DNA of 30,315 bases. Source: 2-02-FULL-55-14 sp964581115 (GTDB lineage Bacteria; Bacteroidota; Ignavibacteria; UBA10030). This document shows, in pieces, positions 1-7,430 of the stretch (within the stretch, counting starts at the first letter, position 1; the number at the start of each line of letters is the position of its first letter). The translations under genes were made by a program, and so were the position numbers. The notes under the pieces are model-generated. The model ran no database searches and had not been told where the DNA came from. It was given only the letters and a program-made list of their open reading frames with translations. Location: the NCBI GenBank assembly GCA_964581115.1, contig CAZOMY010000035.1, positions 1-30,315 on the forward strand, read 5' to 3'.

Positions 1-37
1 GCCTACTTCATTTGATTTTCATTGATACGGAGTACTG

Positions 38-232
38 ATGGCAAAGCAAACCGATTTTGCAGAGAAGGCCAAGAAAGCGACGGCAGAGAAGGGCGTGAAG
101 TGCCCGAAGTGCGGCACGGTCAAGACGCCCACCCTGTACGTCAACGCGGTCCGGACGGCCGGCGGAAGTTACCGCTTCAACCGCCAGCGCGTGAACGTTT
201 GCAAGTGTAACGAAAAAGAGATCCTCGGCTGA
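38..232 (+). CDS. Small zinc-ribbon-like protein, function unknown
   Basis: A 64-residue basic protein. A CPKC motif (residues 22-25) near the start and a CKC motif (about residues 55-57) near the end could form one zinc ribbon of four cysteines; between them is a short region rich in Arg, Val and Asn. The ATG at 38 is preceded by GGAG (29-32) at a usual distance. It ends 23 bases before deoB and is probably cotranscribed with it. The cysteine layout recalls small ribosome-associated or nucleic-acid-binding zinc ribbons, but I do not recognise the family and it does not match ribosomal protein L33 or L32 by eye. The coding call is fairly safe because of length, ribosome binding site and motif; the function is open. 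Confidence 0.75.
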   Translation: MAKQTDFAEKAKKATAEKGVKCPKCGTVKTPTLYVNAVRTAGGSYRFNRQRVNVCKCNEKEILG

Positions 233-255
233 CACATCCCGGACGACCCACGTCC

Positions 256-1455
256 TTGCCGGTCACGCCTCCGTTGCAACGATCACGCGCCATACTGATC
301 GTGCTCGACGGCGTCGGCATCGGTGAGCTTCCCGACGCCGGCGATTTCGGTGACCGGGGCACCAACACGCTCGCCCACGTCGCCACAGCTGTCCACGGAT
401 TGCGCCTCCCCCGCCTCGCGGCGATGGGGCTGGGTCGGTGCGTCTCTGCTGAGGGCGTCCCAGCGGTCGAGCGGCCCACGGCGTGCTTCGGCCGGATGGC
501 CGAACGCTCCCGCGGCAAGGACAGCACGACCGGACATTGGGAGATCGCTGGACTGGTCACCGAGCGCCCCTTCCCGACGTATCCGAAGGGGTTCCCGCCC
601 GACGTCATCGAGGCATTCGTGCGCGTCGCGGGAGTCGACGGCGTCCTGGGAAACACGGTCGCCTCGGGAACGGCGATCATCGATGAGTTGGGGGACGAAC
701 ACGTGCGCACCCGAAAGCCGATCGTCTACACGTCGGCCGACTCGGTGCTTCAGATCGCGGCGCACGAGGAGGTCATTCCGCTCGCGCGCCAGTATGAGAT
801 CTGCCGCTTGACGCGGGAGCGGGTCGCCGTCGGCGACCACGCCGTGGGCCGCGTCATCGCAAGGCCCTTCGTGGGCACCAGCGGACAGTACCGTCGGACG
901 GCCAACCGCCGCGACTTCGCCCTCGTCCCGCCGCGTCCGGTGTTGATGGACATGATCCAACAGGCCGGGATCCCGACGGTGACCGTCGGCAAAGTGGATG
1001 ACCTGTTCGCGGCCTCGGGGGTGTCGGAGGCCTTGCACACCGCCAGCAATGACGAGGGCGTCGAGCGGATCGTCGAACAGATGGAGAAGGGCCGGCCGAT
1101 GTTCTTGTGGGCCAACCTCGTGGATTTTGACACAATGTATGGGCATCGACAGGATGCCGCGGGTTTCGCCGCCGCTCTCGAGCGGTTCGACGGTCAGGTG
1201 GACCGGATCGTGAATATCCTGCGACCGGGGGATCTGCTGATGCTCACGGCCGATCACGGCAACGACCCCACGGACCGGAGCACCGACCATTCTCGGGAAT
1301 ATGTGCCGATCCTGGCGATGGTAGCCGGCGGAAAGGCCGGCGTCGACCTGGGGACCCGCGCGACCTTCGCAGATGCAGGGGCCACGGTGTTGGAACACCT
1401 GGGCGTGAATGCCACCGGACTGTCGGGGACCAGTTTCTTACATGCGCTCGTCTGA
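256..1455 (+). CDS. deoB: Phosphopentomutase
   Basis: Interconverts ribose-1-phosphate (or deoxyribose-1-phosphate) and ribose-5-phosphate in cytosolic nucleoside salvage. It belongs to the alkaline phosphatase superfamily and uses two Mn ions. Visible family signatures are the N-terminal VLDGVGIG with the metal-binding Asp, KDSTTGHWE containing the threonine that is phosphorylated in this family (about residue 92), LVDFDTMYGHRQD, and the metal site DHGNDPT followed by TDHSREYVP. The length of 399 residues is normal. Only TTG starts are available: 256 or 274. The second gives MQRSRAILIVLDGVG, which lines up better with relatives that begin right before the VLD strand. Neither has a clear ribosome binding site. 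The stop codon abuts the next start (1456), so it heads an operon with the AbrB-like gene. Confidence 0.95.
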   Translation: MPVTPPLQRSRAILIVLDGVGIGELPDAGDFGDRGTNTLAHVATAVHGLRLPRLAAMGLGRCVSAEGVPAVERPTACFGRMAERSRGKDSTTGHWEIAGLVTERPFPTYPKGFPPDVIEAFVRVAGVDGVLGNTVASGTAIIDELGDEHVRTRKPIVYTSADSVLQIAAHEEVIPLARQYEICRLTRERVAVGDHAVGRVIARPFVGTSGQYRRTANRRDFALVPPRPVLMDMIQQAGIPTVTVGKVDDLFAASGVSEALHTASNDEGVERIVEQMEKGRPMFLWANLVDFDTMYGHRQDAAGFAAALERFDGQVDRIVNILRPGDLLMLTADHGNDPTDRSTDHSREYVPILAMVAGGKAGVDLGTRATFADAGATVLEHLGVNATGLSGTSFLHALV

Positions 1456-1770
1456 ATGGAACACGATCCGTCTTCGTCCGTCATGGTGAGCGTCGGCCAG
1501 GATGGTACCATCCAATTGCCGGCGAACGCGGTCCAACGCATGGGCTTCAGCCCCGGAGACCGGGTGAGCGTGAGGGTGTCAGACGCCGGTTTGAGCCGGA
1601 GACTGCTCGACTTGGGCGTCACCGAGGCTGAGGTCGACACAATCACCGAGCGCCAACATGAGCCCCGCGAGAACGTGGCGAAGTTCCTGTCGTCCGAAGG
1701 CGCGCTCAGAAATTCGGCCGCATTTCGAAAGCGGCTGAAGGCATGGCGCGAACGGAGCACCGACCGATGA
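1456..1770 (+). CDS. AbrB/MazE-like DNA-binding protein, putative antitoxin
   Basis: A 104-residue protein. Residues about 10-42 fit the SpoVT/AbrB swapped-hairpin fold: a beta strand, then GTIQLPANAVQRMGF, then SPGDRVSVRV (the G-x-I-x-LP...GD-x-V-x-V pattern). The C-terminal half is charged and helical, as in antitoxins that wrap a partner toxin. Its ATG follows the deoB stop with no spacer, and its stop overlaps the ATG of the PIN-domain gene (ATGA, 1767-1770), so the two are translationally coupled. In characterised pairs the AbrB-like antitoxin binds the operon promoter and neutralises the PIN ribonuclease. Here that is inferred from domain type and order; no operator could be identified. 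It could instead be a regulator unrelated to toxin control. Confidence 0.7.
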   Translation: MEHDPSSSVMVSVGQDGTIQLPANAVQRMGFSPGDRVSVRVSDAGLSRRLLDLGVTEAEVDTITERQHEPRENVAKFLSSEGALRNSAAFRKRLKAWRERSTDR

Positions 1771-2171
1771 AGTTCGACGGCACGATGCCAAGGTCGAAGG
1801 TCGTCGTCGATACCGACCTGCTTCTTGAGCATGTTGCTGGAACGGCGGGAGGCCCGTCAAGATTGCGGCGGCTGATGGCGCAGGCGTTCTGCTACACCAC
1901 CGTGTTCAACGCTGTCGAAGCGTTCGGCCTGTGCATGACGGAGCGCGAGCGGAGGGCGGTCGAGGAGACGATGTCGGCCATGAAGATCCTCGGCCTGAAT
2001 GCGAAGCATGGCAAAGCCATCGGCGCCCTGACGGCGCGCCGTGGACGTGCGGCGGACCTGCCGCTCCTGATCGCGGGATTGTGCCGCGAGAGCCGTCTGC
2101 CCCTCGTCACCGGACGCCCGGAGCGATTCCGGGGTTTGCGGGGCCTCGAGGTCATTCGCGTGCGCGACTGA
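1767..2171 (+). CDS. PIN-domain protein, VapC-like putative ribonuclease toxin
   Basis: A 134-residue protein. It shows PIN-fold landmarks: VVVDTDLLLEHV with the first acidic residue, TTVFNAVEAFGL with a glutamate in the place typical of VapC, ADLPLLIAGLC with the third acidic residue, and a last strand LPLVTGRPERFRGL in place of the usual TRD/TRN-x-x-DF. PIN proteins of this kind are Mg-dependent endoribonucleases that cut tRNA or rRNA. I chose the ATG at 1767 because it overlaps the upstream stop and has GGAG at 1754-1757; an in-frame ATG at 1743 would add eight residues. The missing aspartate in the last motif (GRPERF) may weaken or alter catalysis. It lies 68 bases before the primary sigma factor gene. 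Confidence 0.7.
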   Translation: MKFDGTMPRSKVVVDTDLLLEHVAGTAGGPSRLRRLMAQAFCYTTVFNAVEAFGLCMTERERRAVEETMSAMKILGLNAKHGKAIGALTARRGRAADLPLLIAGLCRESRLPLVTGRPERFRGLRGLEVIRVRD

Positions 2172-2239
2172 CCATCGACGATCGTTCAGCGGATACGCGC
2201 GCGCGGCAAGGCCGCCGCAGTGGACTACGGAGACCACCA

Positions 2240-3094
2240 GTGAAGATCAGCAAGCAATACACGAACCGCGAAAGCCAGTCGCTCGACAAGTACCTGCAGG
2301 AGATCGGCAAGGTCGAGCTGCTCGTTCCGCAGGAAGAGATCGAGCTCGCGCGCCGCATCAAGAAGGGGGACCAGAAGGCCCTCGAGAAGCTGACGAAGGC
2401 GAACCTGCGGTTCGTCGTGAGCGTTGCGAAGCAATACCAGAACCAGGGGCTTTCGCTCGGCGACCTCATCAACGAGGGGAACCTCGGCCTCATCAAGGCC
2501 GCCAAGCGGTTCGACGAGACGCGCGGATTCAAGTTCATCTCCTATGCGGTCTGGTGGATCCGGCAGTCGATCCTGCAGGCCCTGGCCGAGCAGTCGCGCA
2601 TCGTGCGCCTGCCGCTGAACCGGGTCGGCGCTCTCAACAAGATCGGCAAGGCCTTCAGCACGCTCGAGCAGGAGTTCGAGCGCGAGCCGAGCGCCAGCGA
2701 ACTGGCCGAAGAGCTCGACATGTCTCTGTTCGAGGTCTCCGACACGCTGAAGATCTCGGGGCGCCACCTGTCGATGGATGCGCCGTTCGCGCAGGGCGAG
2801 GACAACCGGCTCCTCGACGTCATTCAGGACTCTCGTCAGCCCTCTCCCGATTCCGGCCTGATGGAAGAGTCGCTCCGGGAGGAGGTGCGGCGGGCCCTCA
2901 GTACGCTCAGCGAGCGCGAGGCACAGGTGATCCGTCTCTATTTCGGTCTTGATCAGGAGCACTCGCTGACGCTCGAAGAGATCGGCGAGAAGTTCAACCT
3001 GACGCGCGAGCGCGTGCGCCAGATCAAAGAGAAGGCCATTCGGAGACTGCGGCATGCGTCGCGGAGCAAAGCCCTGCGCGCCTACCTCGGCTGA
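2240..3094 (+). CDS. rpoD: Primary RNA polymerase sigma factor, Bacteroidota-type RpoD/SigA
   Basis: Directs RNA polymerase to housekeeping promoters. Region 1.2 (SQSLDKYLQEIGKVELL), regions 2.1-2.4 (LRFVVSVAKQYQNQGLSLGDLINEGNLGL split by the core-binding helix, then RFDETRGFKFISYAVWWIRQSI), region 3 and the region 4.2 helix-turn-helix (LTLEEIGEKFNLTRERVRQIKEKAI) are all present. Region 1.1 is absent. The protein is 284 residues, the size and N-terminal sequence style of the main sigma factor in Bacteroidota and Chlorobiota. The start is the GTG at 2240, which puts MKISKQYTNRESQ at the N-terminus and has GGAG at 2229-2232; the open frame extends further upstream without similarity. A clear intrinsic terminator lies 24 bases after the stop. 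It is downstream of the AbrB/PIN pair in the same direction. Confidence 0.95.
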   Translation: MKISKQYTNRESQSLDKYLQEIGKVELLVPQEEIELARRIKKGDQKALEKLTKANLRFVVSVAKQYQNQGLSLGDLINEGNLGLIKAAKRFDETRGFKFISYAVWWIRQSILQALAEQSRIVRLPLNRVGALNKIGKAFSTLEQEFEREPSASELAEELDMSLFEVSDTLKISGRHLSMDAPFAQGEDNRLLDVIQDSRQPSPDSGLMEESLREEVRRALSTLSEREAQVIRLYFGLDQEHSLTLEEIGEKFNLTRERVRQIKEKAIRRLRHASRSKALRAYLG

Positions 3095-3758
3095 CCGCGC
3101 GGCCACGTCGGTACCCGGCCCCGCCTCGCGGGGCTTTTTTTCTCTTTCTGTCCCCGCAGTCCTGCTGGTCGCTGCCGTCGGATGCGGGCCGTCGTCGCCG
3201 CGTTTCTCCGACGGTGCCAGAACTGCGTCGAAGACACCCGTTGCGAGGGAAGGCCCACGCTTTGCGACGCGTGAGGCCGAGGAGGAACGACGCGAGGACA
3301 ACAAGCCGGTTCCGAAGGCGGAGATCGAGCGTGTCACGTCGGGAGCCCGATCGTTCCGGACGGAAAAAAACACGGCGATCGCTCCGCTGGACCACAGCCG
3401 CATGATGCGCGAGATCTCGAAGCATATGGGGGTGCCGTATCGGCTCGGCGGCGAGAGCGACCAAGGCATGGACTGCTCGGGCTATACGATGGTCGTGTAT
3501 GAGAAGAGTCTGGGGAAGAAGCTCCCCCGGACGAGCGCGGAACAGTCGAAAATGGGCAGGAGTGTCGAGCCGGCCGATCTGAAGTTCGGCGACCTCGTCT
3601 TCTTCAACACCACGGGGGAGCCGGCCTCGCACGTCGGCATCTATCTGGGCGACGACCTGTTTGCCCACGCGAGCGTCTCGTTGGGCGTCACGATCTCGTC
3701 GCTCGAAAGCGCGTACTACCAGAAACGTTATGAAGGGGCGCGACGCATCGTCGATTGA
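3054..3758 (+). CDS. NlpC/P60 family cell-wall hydrolase, predicted lipoprotein
   Basis: A 234-residue peptidoglycan endopeptidase candidate. The C-terminal half is an NlpC/P60 domain with the catalytic cysteine in MDCSGYT (C141), the histidine in SHVGIYLG (H193) and a third polar residue in FAHAS (H205). These enzymes cleave peptide stems of murein, usually D-Glu-diaminopimelate bonds. The N-terminus has a hydrophobic stretch, VPAVLLVAAVGC, that fits a lipoprotein signal with C44 as the lipidated residue. No start codon other than ATG 3054 lies in frame before the signal. That start has GGAG (3042-3045) at a good distance, overlaps rpoD by 41 bases, and gives an unusually long 27-residue segment before the hydrophobic core. 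An intrinsic terminator lies inside this segment. Function is confident; the true N-terminus is not. Confidence 0.85.
   Translation: MRRGAKPCAPTSADRAATSVPGPASRGFFSLSVPAVLLVAAVGCGPSSPRFSDGARTASKTPVAREGPRFATREAEEERREDNKPVPKAEIERVTSGARSFRTEKNTAIAPLDHSRMMREISKHMGVPYRLGGESDQGMDCSGYTMVVYEKSLGKKLPRTSAEQSKMGRSVEPADLKFGDLVFFNTTGEPASHVGIYLGDDLFAHASVSLGVTISSLESAYYQKRYEGARRIVD
3118..3141 (+). terminator. Intrinsic terminator after rpoD, inside the next gene's frame
   Basis: A perfect 7-bp stem GCCCCGC/GCGGGGC (3118-3124 with 3128-3134) with a CTC loop is followed directly by seven T residues (3135-3141). The position 24 bases after the rpoD stop is typical. It also lies within the open frame of the NlpC/P60 gene that starts at 3054, where it encodes part of the long N-terminal segment before the hydrophobic signal. 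Confidence 0.85.
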
Positions 3759-3773
3759 CGCCCCGCCGTCACC

Positions 3774-4373
3774 ATGTCCATCCGTCCCATCTATCTCTAC
3801 GGCAGTTCCGTTCTCAAGGATCAGGCCCGTCCCGTTCCCAAGCTGAACGACGAAGTGGTCGAGCTGGCCGTCGACATGTTTGAAACGATGTATGCGGCGA
3901 ACGGCGTCGGTCTCGCAGCGACACAGGTCGGCGACCGGAATCGCGTCATCGTCGTGGATGTGTCGGGCATGGATGACAGCGACGAAGAGGATGCCGAGGC
4001 GGCCCCTCCCGAGCGCAGAACGTCGCCCGGGCTTCCGACGAAGCTGGCGCTGATCAATCCGGTGATCGTCGCGGGAGAGGGAGAGTGGAAGATGGAGGAG
4101 GGATGTCTCAGCATTCCCGACGTCCGTGCGAATGTCCAGCGACCGCAGATCGTGACCGTGCGGTACCGCGACACGGAGTTTCGCGAACAACAGCTGGTCG
4201 CCGACGGAATGCTCGCCCGCGTCATCCAGCACGAGGTCGATCATCTCGACGGCATTTTGTTCATCGACCGCATCGGCAAGACCCAACGGAGTCTCTTAAG
4301 TCGCGAGCTACGCAAGATCCGGAAGGGAGAGGTCGAGACGCGGTATCCGGTGATCAGCGACGCGGTGGAATAA
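3774..4373 (+). CDS. def: Peptide deformylase
   Basis: Removes the formyl group from the N-terminal methionine of new proteins in the cytosol, using a bound Fe or Zn ion. The three family motifs are intact: GVGLAATQ (44-51), EEGCLSIP with the metal cysteine C111, and QHEVDHLDG with H153, the catalytic E154 and H157. An acidic, proline-containing insertion of about 25 residues (63-90, containing DDSDEEDAEA) separates the first two motifs; a shorter acidic insertion in this place is common in Bacteroidota enzymes. The 199-residue length is slightly above average because of it. It is 15 bases after the NlpC/P60 gene and precedes fmt, the enzyme that adds the formyl group, which is a widespread pairing. 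Confidence 0.97.
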   Translation: MSIRPIYLYGSSVLKDQARPVPKLNDEVVELAVDMFETMYAANGVGLAATQVGDRNRVIVVDVSGMDDSDEEDAEAAPPERRTSPGLPTKLALINPVIVAGEGEWKMEEGCLSIPDVRANVQRPQIVTVRYRDTEFREQQLVADGMLARVIQHEVDHLDGILFIDRIGKTQRSLLSRELRKIRKGEVETRYPVISDAVE

Positions 4374-4484
4374 TGGAATTGCGTGCGGACGCGCAGAGGT
4401 CGCCGAGGCTGAGCATGAGCAATCATTCGTGATCTCTGTGCACTTCGTCGCGGACGATCTCTCTCTCATGTGTGTGGATCAGAC

Positions 4485-5432
4485 ATGCTGACGGAACGGC
4501 CGCGGATCATCTTCATGGGGACTCCGGACTTCGCCGTGCCCAGCTTGCGGGCGCTGGTCGAGGCGGGCTATCCCGTCGTTTCGGTCGTCACGGCCCCCGA
4601 CAAGCCGCGCGGACGAGGCCGGCAGGTCTCGTTCACGGCGGTCAAGGACGAGGCCCTGCAATTGTCTCTCCCACTCCTTCAGCCCGATACGCCGAAGGAC
4701 CCGTCTTTCGTCTCAACCCTCAAGGCCCTGGACGCCGACCTGATGGTCGTGGTGGCATTTCGGATCCTTCCGCCGTCGGTTTTCACGCTTCCGCGTCTGG
4801 GGGCGTTCAATTTGCACGCCTCACTCCTGCCGCGCTATCGCGGCGCCGCGCCGATCCAGTGGGCCGTGATCAACGGCGAAACCGAAACGGGCGTCACGAC
4901 CTTCCTGCTTCAGGAAAAGGTCGACACCGGCTCGATCCTCCTGCAAGAACGGGTCCCGATCGGTCCGAACGATACGGCGGGAGATGTCCACGACCGTCTC
5001 TCTGTGATCGGAGCGGAGGTGGTCGTAAGAACGGTCCGCGGACTCGCTGAGGGCTCGTTGACGCCGCGGGCGCAGGACGATGCTTTGGCATCCGCCGCGC
5101 CGAAGTTGTTCAAAGAGGACGGACGGCTGGACTGGACGCAGCCTGCCACGGCGTTGTTCAATCGCATCCGCGGACTCTCGCCGGTCCCGACGGCCTGGAC
5201 CGAGCTCGATGGCCGGGTGTGGAAGATCTTCCGTGCCCGCGTCGTTCCGGCCGCGTCAACGGGAGAAATGCCAGGCACGGTGATCGGCCTCGATCGTTCG
5301 TCGTGCATCATCCAGACCGGAGACGGAGCGCTGGCGCTGGAGGAGGTGATGCTGGAGGGAAGGAAGCGGATGGTGATCGAGGAGTTCCTCAGGGGCCATC
5401 GGTTGGCGTTGGGGAGCAGACTCGGCGCTTGA
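4485..5432 (+). CDS. fmt: Methionyl-tRNA formyltransferase
   Basis: Transfers a formyl group from 10-formyltetrahydrofolate to Met-tRNA(fMet) to make the initiator tRNA. The catalytic triad is visible as N109 and H111 in FNLHASLLPRYRGAAP and D147 in KVDTGSIL. The N-terminal FMGTPDFAVPSL and the C-terminal tRNA-binding barrel (FNRIRGLSPVPTAWTEL and the following segment) are present. I chose ATG 4485 because it gives MLTERPRIIFMGTPDF and a 315-residue product, the usual length; a GTG at 4470 would add five residues. The 111-base spacer after def holds no gene. Together with def it forms the formylation/deformylation pair. Confidence 0.96.
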   Translation: MLTERPRIIFMGTPDFAVPSLRALVEAGYPVVSVVTAPDKPRGRGRQVSFTAVKDEALQLSLPLLQPDTPKDPSFVSTLKALDADLMVVVAFRILPPSVFTLPRLGAFNLHASLLPRYRGAAPIQWAVINGETETGVTTFLLQEKVDTGSILLQERVPIGPNDTAGDVHDRLSVIGAEVVVRTVRGLAEGSLTPRAQDDALASAAPKLFKEDGRLDWTQPATALFNRIRGLSPVPTAWTELDGRVWKIFRARVVPAASTGEMPGTVIGLDRSSCIIQTGDGALALEEVMLEGRKRMVIEEFLRGHRLALGSRLGA

Positions 5433-5550
5433 TCGAAAGAAGGGATCCACGAAGAGAATGTGTTTGCCGATGTCACGGCATCTGTTGTGGGCTCCGGCTG
5501 TGTGACTTCGCCACGACGTGGTCACTTTGCCGGGAAGTGGCCGCCGTGCG

Positions 5551-5579
5551 GTGATGGTTACACATCTTTTAGATATATT
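5551..5579 (+). promoter_or_regulatory. Candidate promoter of parAB
   Basis: TATATT at 5574-5579 lies in the most AT-rich stretch of the 174-base spacer, with GTGATG at 5551-5556 exactly 17 bases upstream. The -10 matches 5 of 6 consensus bases, the -35 only 3 of 6. Predicted transcription would start near 5586, about 20 bases before the parA ATG. Confidence 0.4.
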
Positions 5580-5606
5580 GGCTCTTTATTGGAGCGAGAG
5601 TCCTCG

Positions 5607-6419
5607 ATGACCAAGATCATCGTCATAGCGAATCAGAAAGGAGGCGTCGGCAAGACGACCACGGCCATCAACCTGGCGGCGTCGCTGGCGGCGGCGGAGC
5701 GGACGACCCTCCTCGTCGACACCGACCCGCAGTCGAACGCGACGAGCGGCGTCGGCGCCGTCCCGCACGATGGGCGTACGGTCTACGAAGTGCTCGTTGA
5801 AGGGATGGACCCCCAGCAAGCCATCATTGAGACGCAGATGCCCTTCTTGTCGGTGCTGCCGTCGCACATCAACCTCGTCGGCGCGGAGATCGAGCTGGTC
5901 GGCCGCGAACAGCGCGAGTACCTCATGTCGACCGCGCTCAAAAAGATCGCCGATCGCTACGAGTATATCATCATCGACTGTCCTCCCTCGCTGGGGCTGC
6001 TCACGCTCAATGCGCTGACGGCCGCCGATTCGGTGATGATCCCCGTGCAATGCGAGTACTTTGCGTTGGAAGGGCTTGGGCAATTGTTCAACACGATCAA
6101 TCTGGTCAAAAAGACGCTCAATCCGAACCTCGACATCGAAGGGGTGCTGATGACGATGTTCGATTCGCGTCTCCGATTGTCGAACCAGATCGTGGAGGAA
6201 GTGAAACGATATTTTGGCGACAAGGTCTTCGAGACCGTCGTCTCGAGAAACATACGGTTGAGCGAAGCGCCCAGCTTCGGAAAGCCGATCATCCTGTACG
6301 ACGCGGTCTGCTCCGGCACGCGCAATTATATGGAGCTGGCCCGCGAGGTCATGCGGCGCACCGCGCTGCTCGAGCAGGATCCTACGACGTCCGCCGCCTC
6401 CGGAGGTGCGACCTCATGA
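5607..6419 (+). CDS. parA: Chromosome partitioning ATPase ParA/Soj
   Basis: A cytosolic Walker-type ATPase that binds the nucleoid and works with ParB at parS sites in chromosome segregation. The deviant Walker A motif KGGVGKTT (residues 11-18) carries the signature lysine K11, LLVDTDPQSN (35-44) is the A' motif, and IIIDCPPSLGLL is Walker B. The 270-residue length is normal. The ATG at 5607 puts MTKIIVIANQKGG at the N-terminus, with GAGAG at 5596-5600; the frame stays open upstream but has no similarity there. Its stop overlaps the parB start by 4 bases. An AT-rich promoter candidate sits just upstream. No full parS site is visible anywhere in the window. Confidence 0.97.
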   Translation: MTKIIVIANQKGGVGKTTTAINLAASLAAAERTTLLVDTDPQSNATSGVGAVPHDGRTVYEVLVEGMDPQQAIIETQMPFLSVLPSHINLVGAEIELVGREQREYLMSTALKKIADRYEYIIIDCPPSLGLLTLNALTAADSVMIPVQCEYFALEGLGQLFNTINLVKKTLNPNLDIEGVLMTMFDSRLRLSNQIVEEVKRYFGDKVFETVVSRNIRLSEAPSFGKPIILYDAVCSGTRNYMELAREVMRRTALLEQDPTTSAASGGATS

Positions 6420-7333
6420 CGCAACAGCAGAAGAAATCAGTACTGGGGCGCGGGCTCAATGCCCTCATCCCGAAAGGACCCCGGATCGAGACGAAGGGTG
6501 AAGAGAGCGGTCCTGTGGATCTGGGCAAGGTGGCCAGCATCGAGGTTTCGAAGGTCAGGCCGAATCCGTTCCAGCCCCGAACGGACTTCGACGAGTCAGC
6601 CCTTGACGAGTTGAAACGATCGATCCAGGAGAAGGGGGTCATTCAGCCGATCACCGTCCGGAGGACAGCCGACGGATATCAGATCATCGCCGGCGAACGG
6701 CGGCTGCGGGCGGCGCAGCTGGCGAGGATGAAGGAGATCCCCGCGTATGTGCTCGACGTACCGTCGGACGAGGATATGCTCGAGCTGGCGCTGATCGAGA
6801 ACATCCAGCGCGAGCATCTGAACCCGATGGAGATCGCCGCAGCATATCAGCGGCTGATCGACGAATGCCATTTGACCCAGGAGGACGTTGCCCAGAAGGT
6901 GGGCAAGGACCGAACGACGGTCACGAATTTTCTGCGGCTTCTCAAGCTCCCGGCCAAGATCCAGGAGGGCCTCCGCAAGAACAAGATCTCGATGGGCCAT
7001 GCTCGCGCGCTCGTGAATCTCGCGAACGAGAAGGTCCAACTCCGCATCTTCGAGCGGATCGTGAGCGAGGGTATGTCGGTACGGAAGGTGGAAGACTTGG
7101 CCCGCGCGTCCGGTGCCGCGAGGCCGTCGGGTGGTGGGAAGAAGGGTCGTGACACCGGATCGACGCCCGCGGGGATCCAGAGCGTGGAAGAACAGTTGCG
7201 CCAGACGCTCGGAACGAAGGTGATGGTCCGGACGAAGGGAGGGGGACGCGGGGAGATCATCGTCGAGTTCTACTCGCTTGACGAGTTCGATCGGTTGCTG
7301 GAACTGTTGAGTAGTACAGCGAAATACCGGTAA
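6416..7333 (+). CDS. parB: Chromosome partitioning protein ParB (Spo0J/Noc family)
   Basis: A DNA-binding CTPase clamp that loads at parS and is moved by ParA. The N-terminal CTP-binding region includes NPFQPRTDF, the C-motif GERRLRAAQLA and IENIQREHLNPMEIA. A helix-turn-helix follows (LTQEDVAQKVGKDRTTVTNFLRLLKLP, in two parts). The C-terminus (SLDEFDRLLELL) should dimerise. The product is 305 residues. The start is well defined: ATG 6416 overlaps the parA stop as ATGA and follows a strong GGAGG at 6402-6406. A Gly/Lys/Arg-rich linker (about residues 235-250) separates the DNA-binding core from the dimer domain, as is common. Confidence 0.97.
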   Translation: MTQQQKKSVLGRGLNALIPKGPRIETKGEESGPVDLGKVASIEVSKVRPNPFQPRTDFDESALDELKRSIQEKGVIQPITVRRTADGYQIIAGERRLRAAQLARMKEIPAYVLDVPSDEDMLELALIENIQREHLNPMEIAAAYQRLIDECHLTQEDVAQKVGKDRTTVTNFLRLLKLPAKIQEGLRKNKISMGHARALVNLANEKVQLRIFERIVSEGMSVRKVEDLARASGAARPSGGGKKGRDTGSTPAGIQSVEEQLRQTLGTKVMVRTKGGGRGEIIVEFYSLDEFDRLLELLSSTAKYR

Positions 7334-7365
7334 GTCTCATCCGCGAACGTTCGAAACCTTAGCCC

Positions 7366-7411
7366 CGAAAAACGCGAAGAACGCAAAGAACACCAAGCAT
7401 ACAGAGCACGA
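7366..7411 (+). repeat. Short degenerate repeat, type A (CGCAAAGAACG-like), copy 1
   Basis: The spacer between parB and ridA carries the chain AACGCGAAGAACGCAAAGAA followed by CACC. It shares the words CGCAAAGAAC and ACGCGAAG with the copy near 9545. It is built from quasi-tandem blocks of 8-9 bases and encodes nothing in frame. The boundaries are approximate. Confidence 0.55.
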
Positions 7412-7430
7412 CGAGAGGGTCGATTGAACC

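Noticed and set aside
283..1398. Long open frame on the minus strand opposite deoB
   Set aside because: It mirrors a real gene in high-GC sequence, has no recognisable motif or ribosome binding site, and deoB on the plus strand is unambiguous. The same holds for long minus-strand frames opposite rpoD, lepA and the DUF2723 gene.
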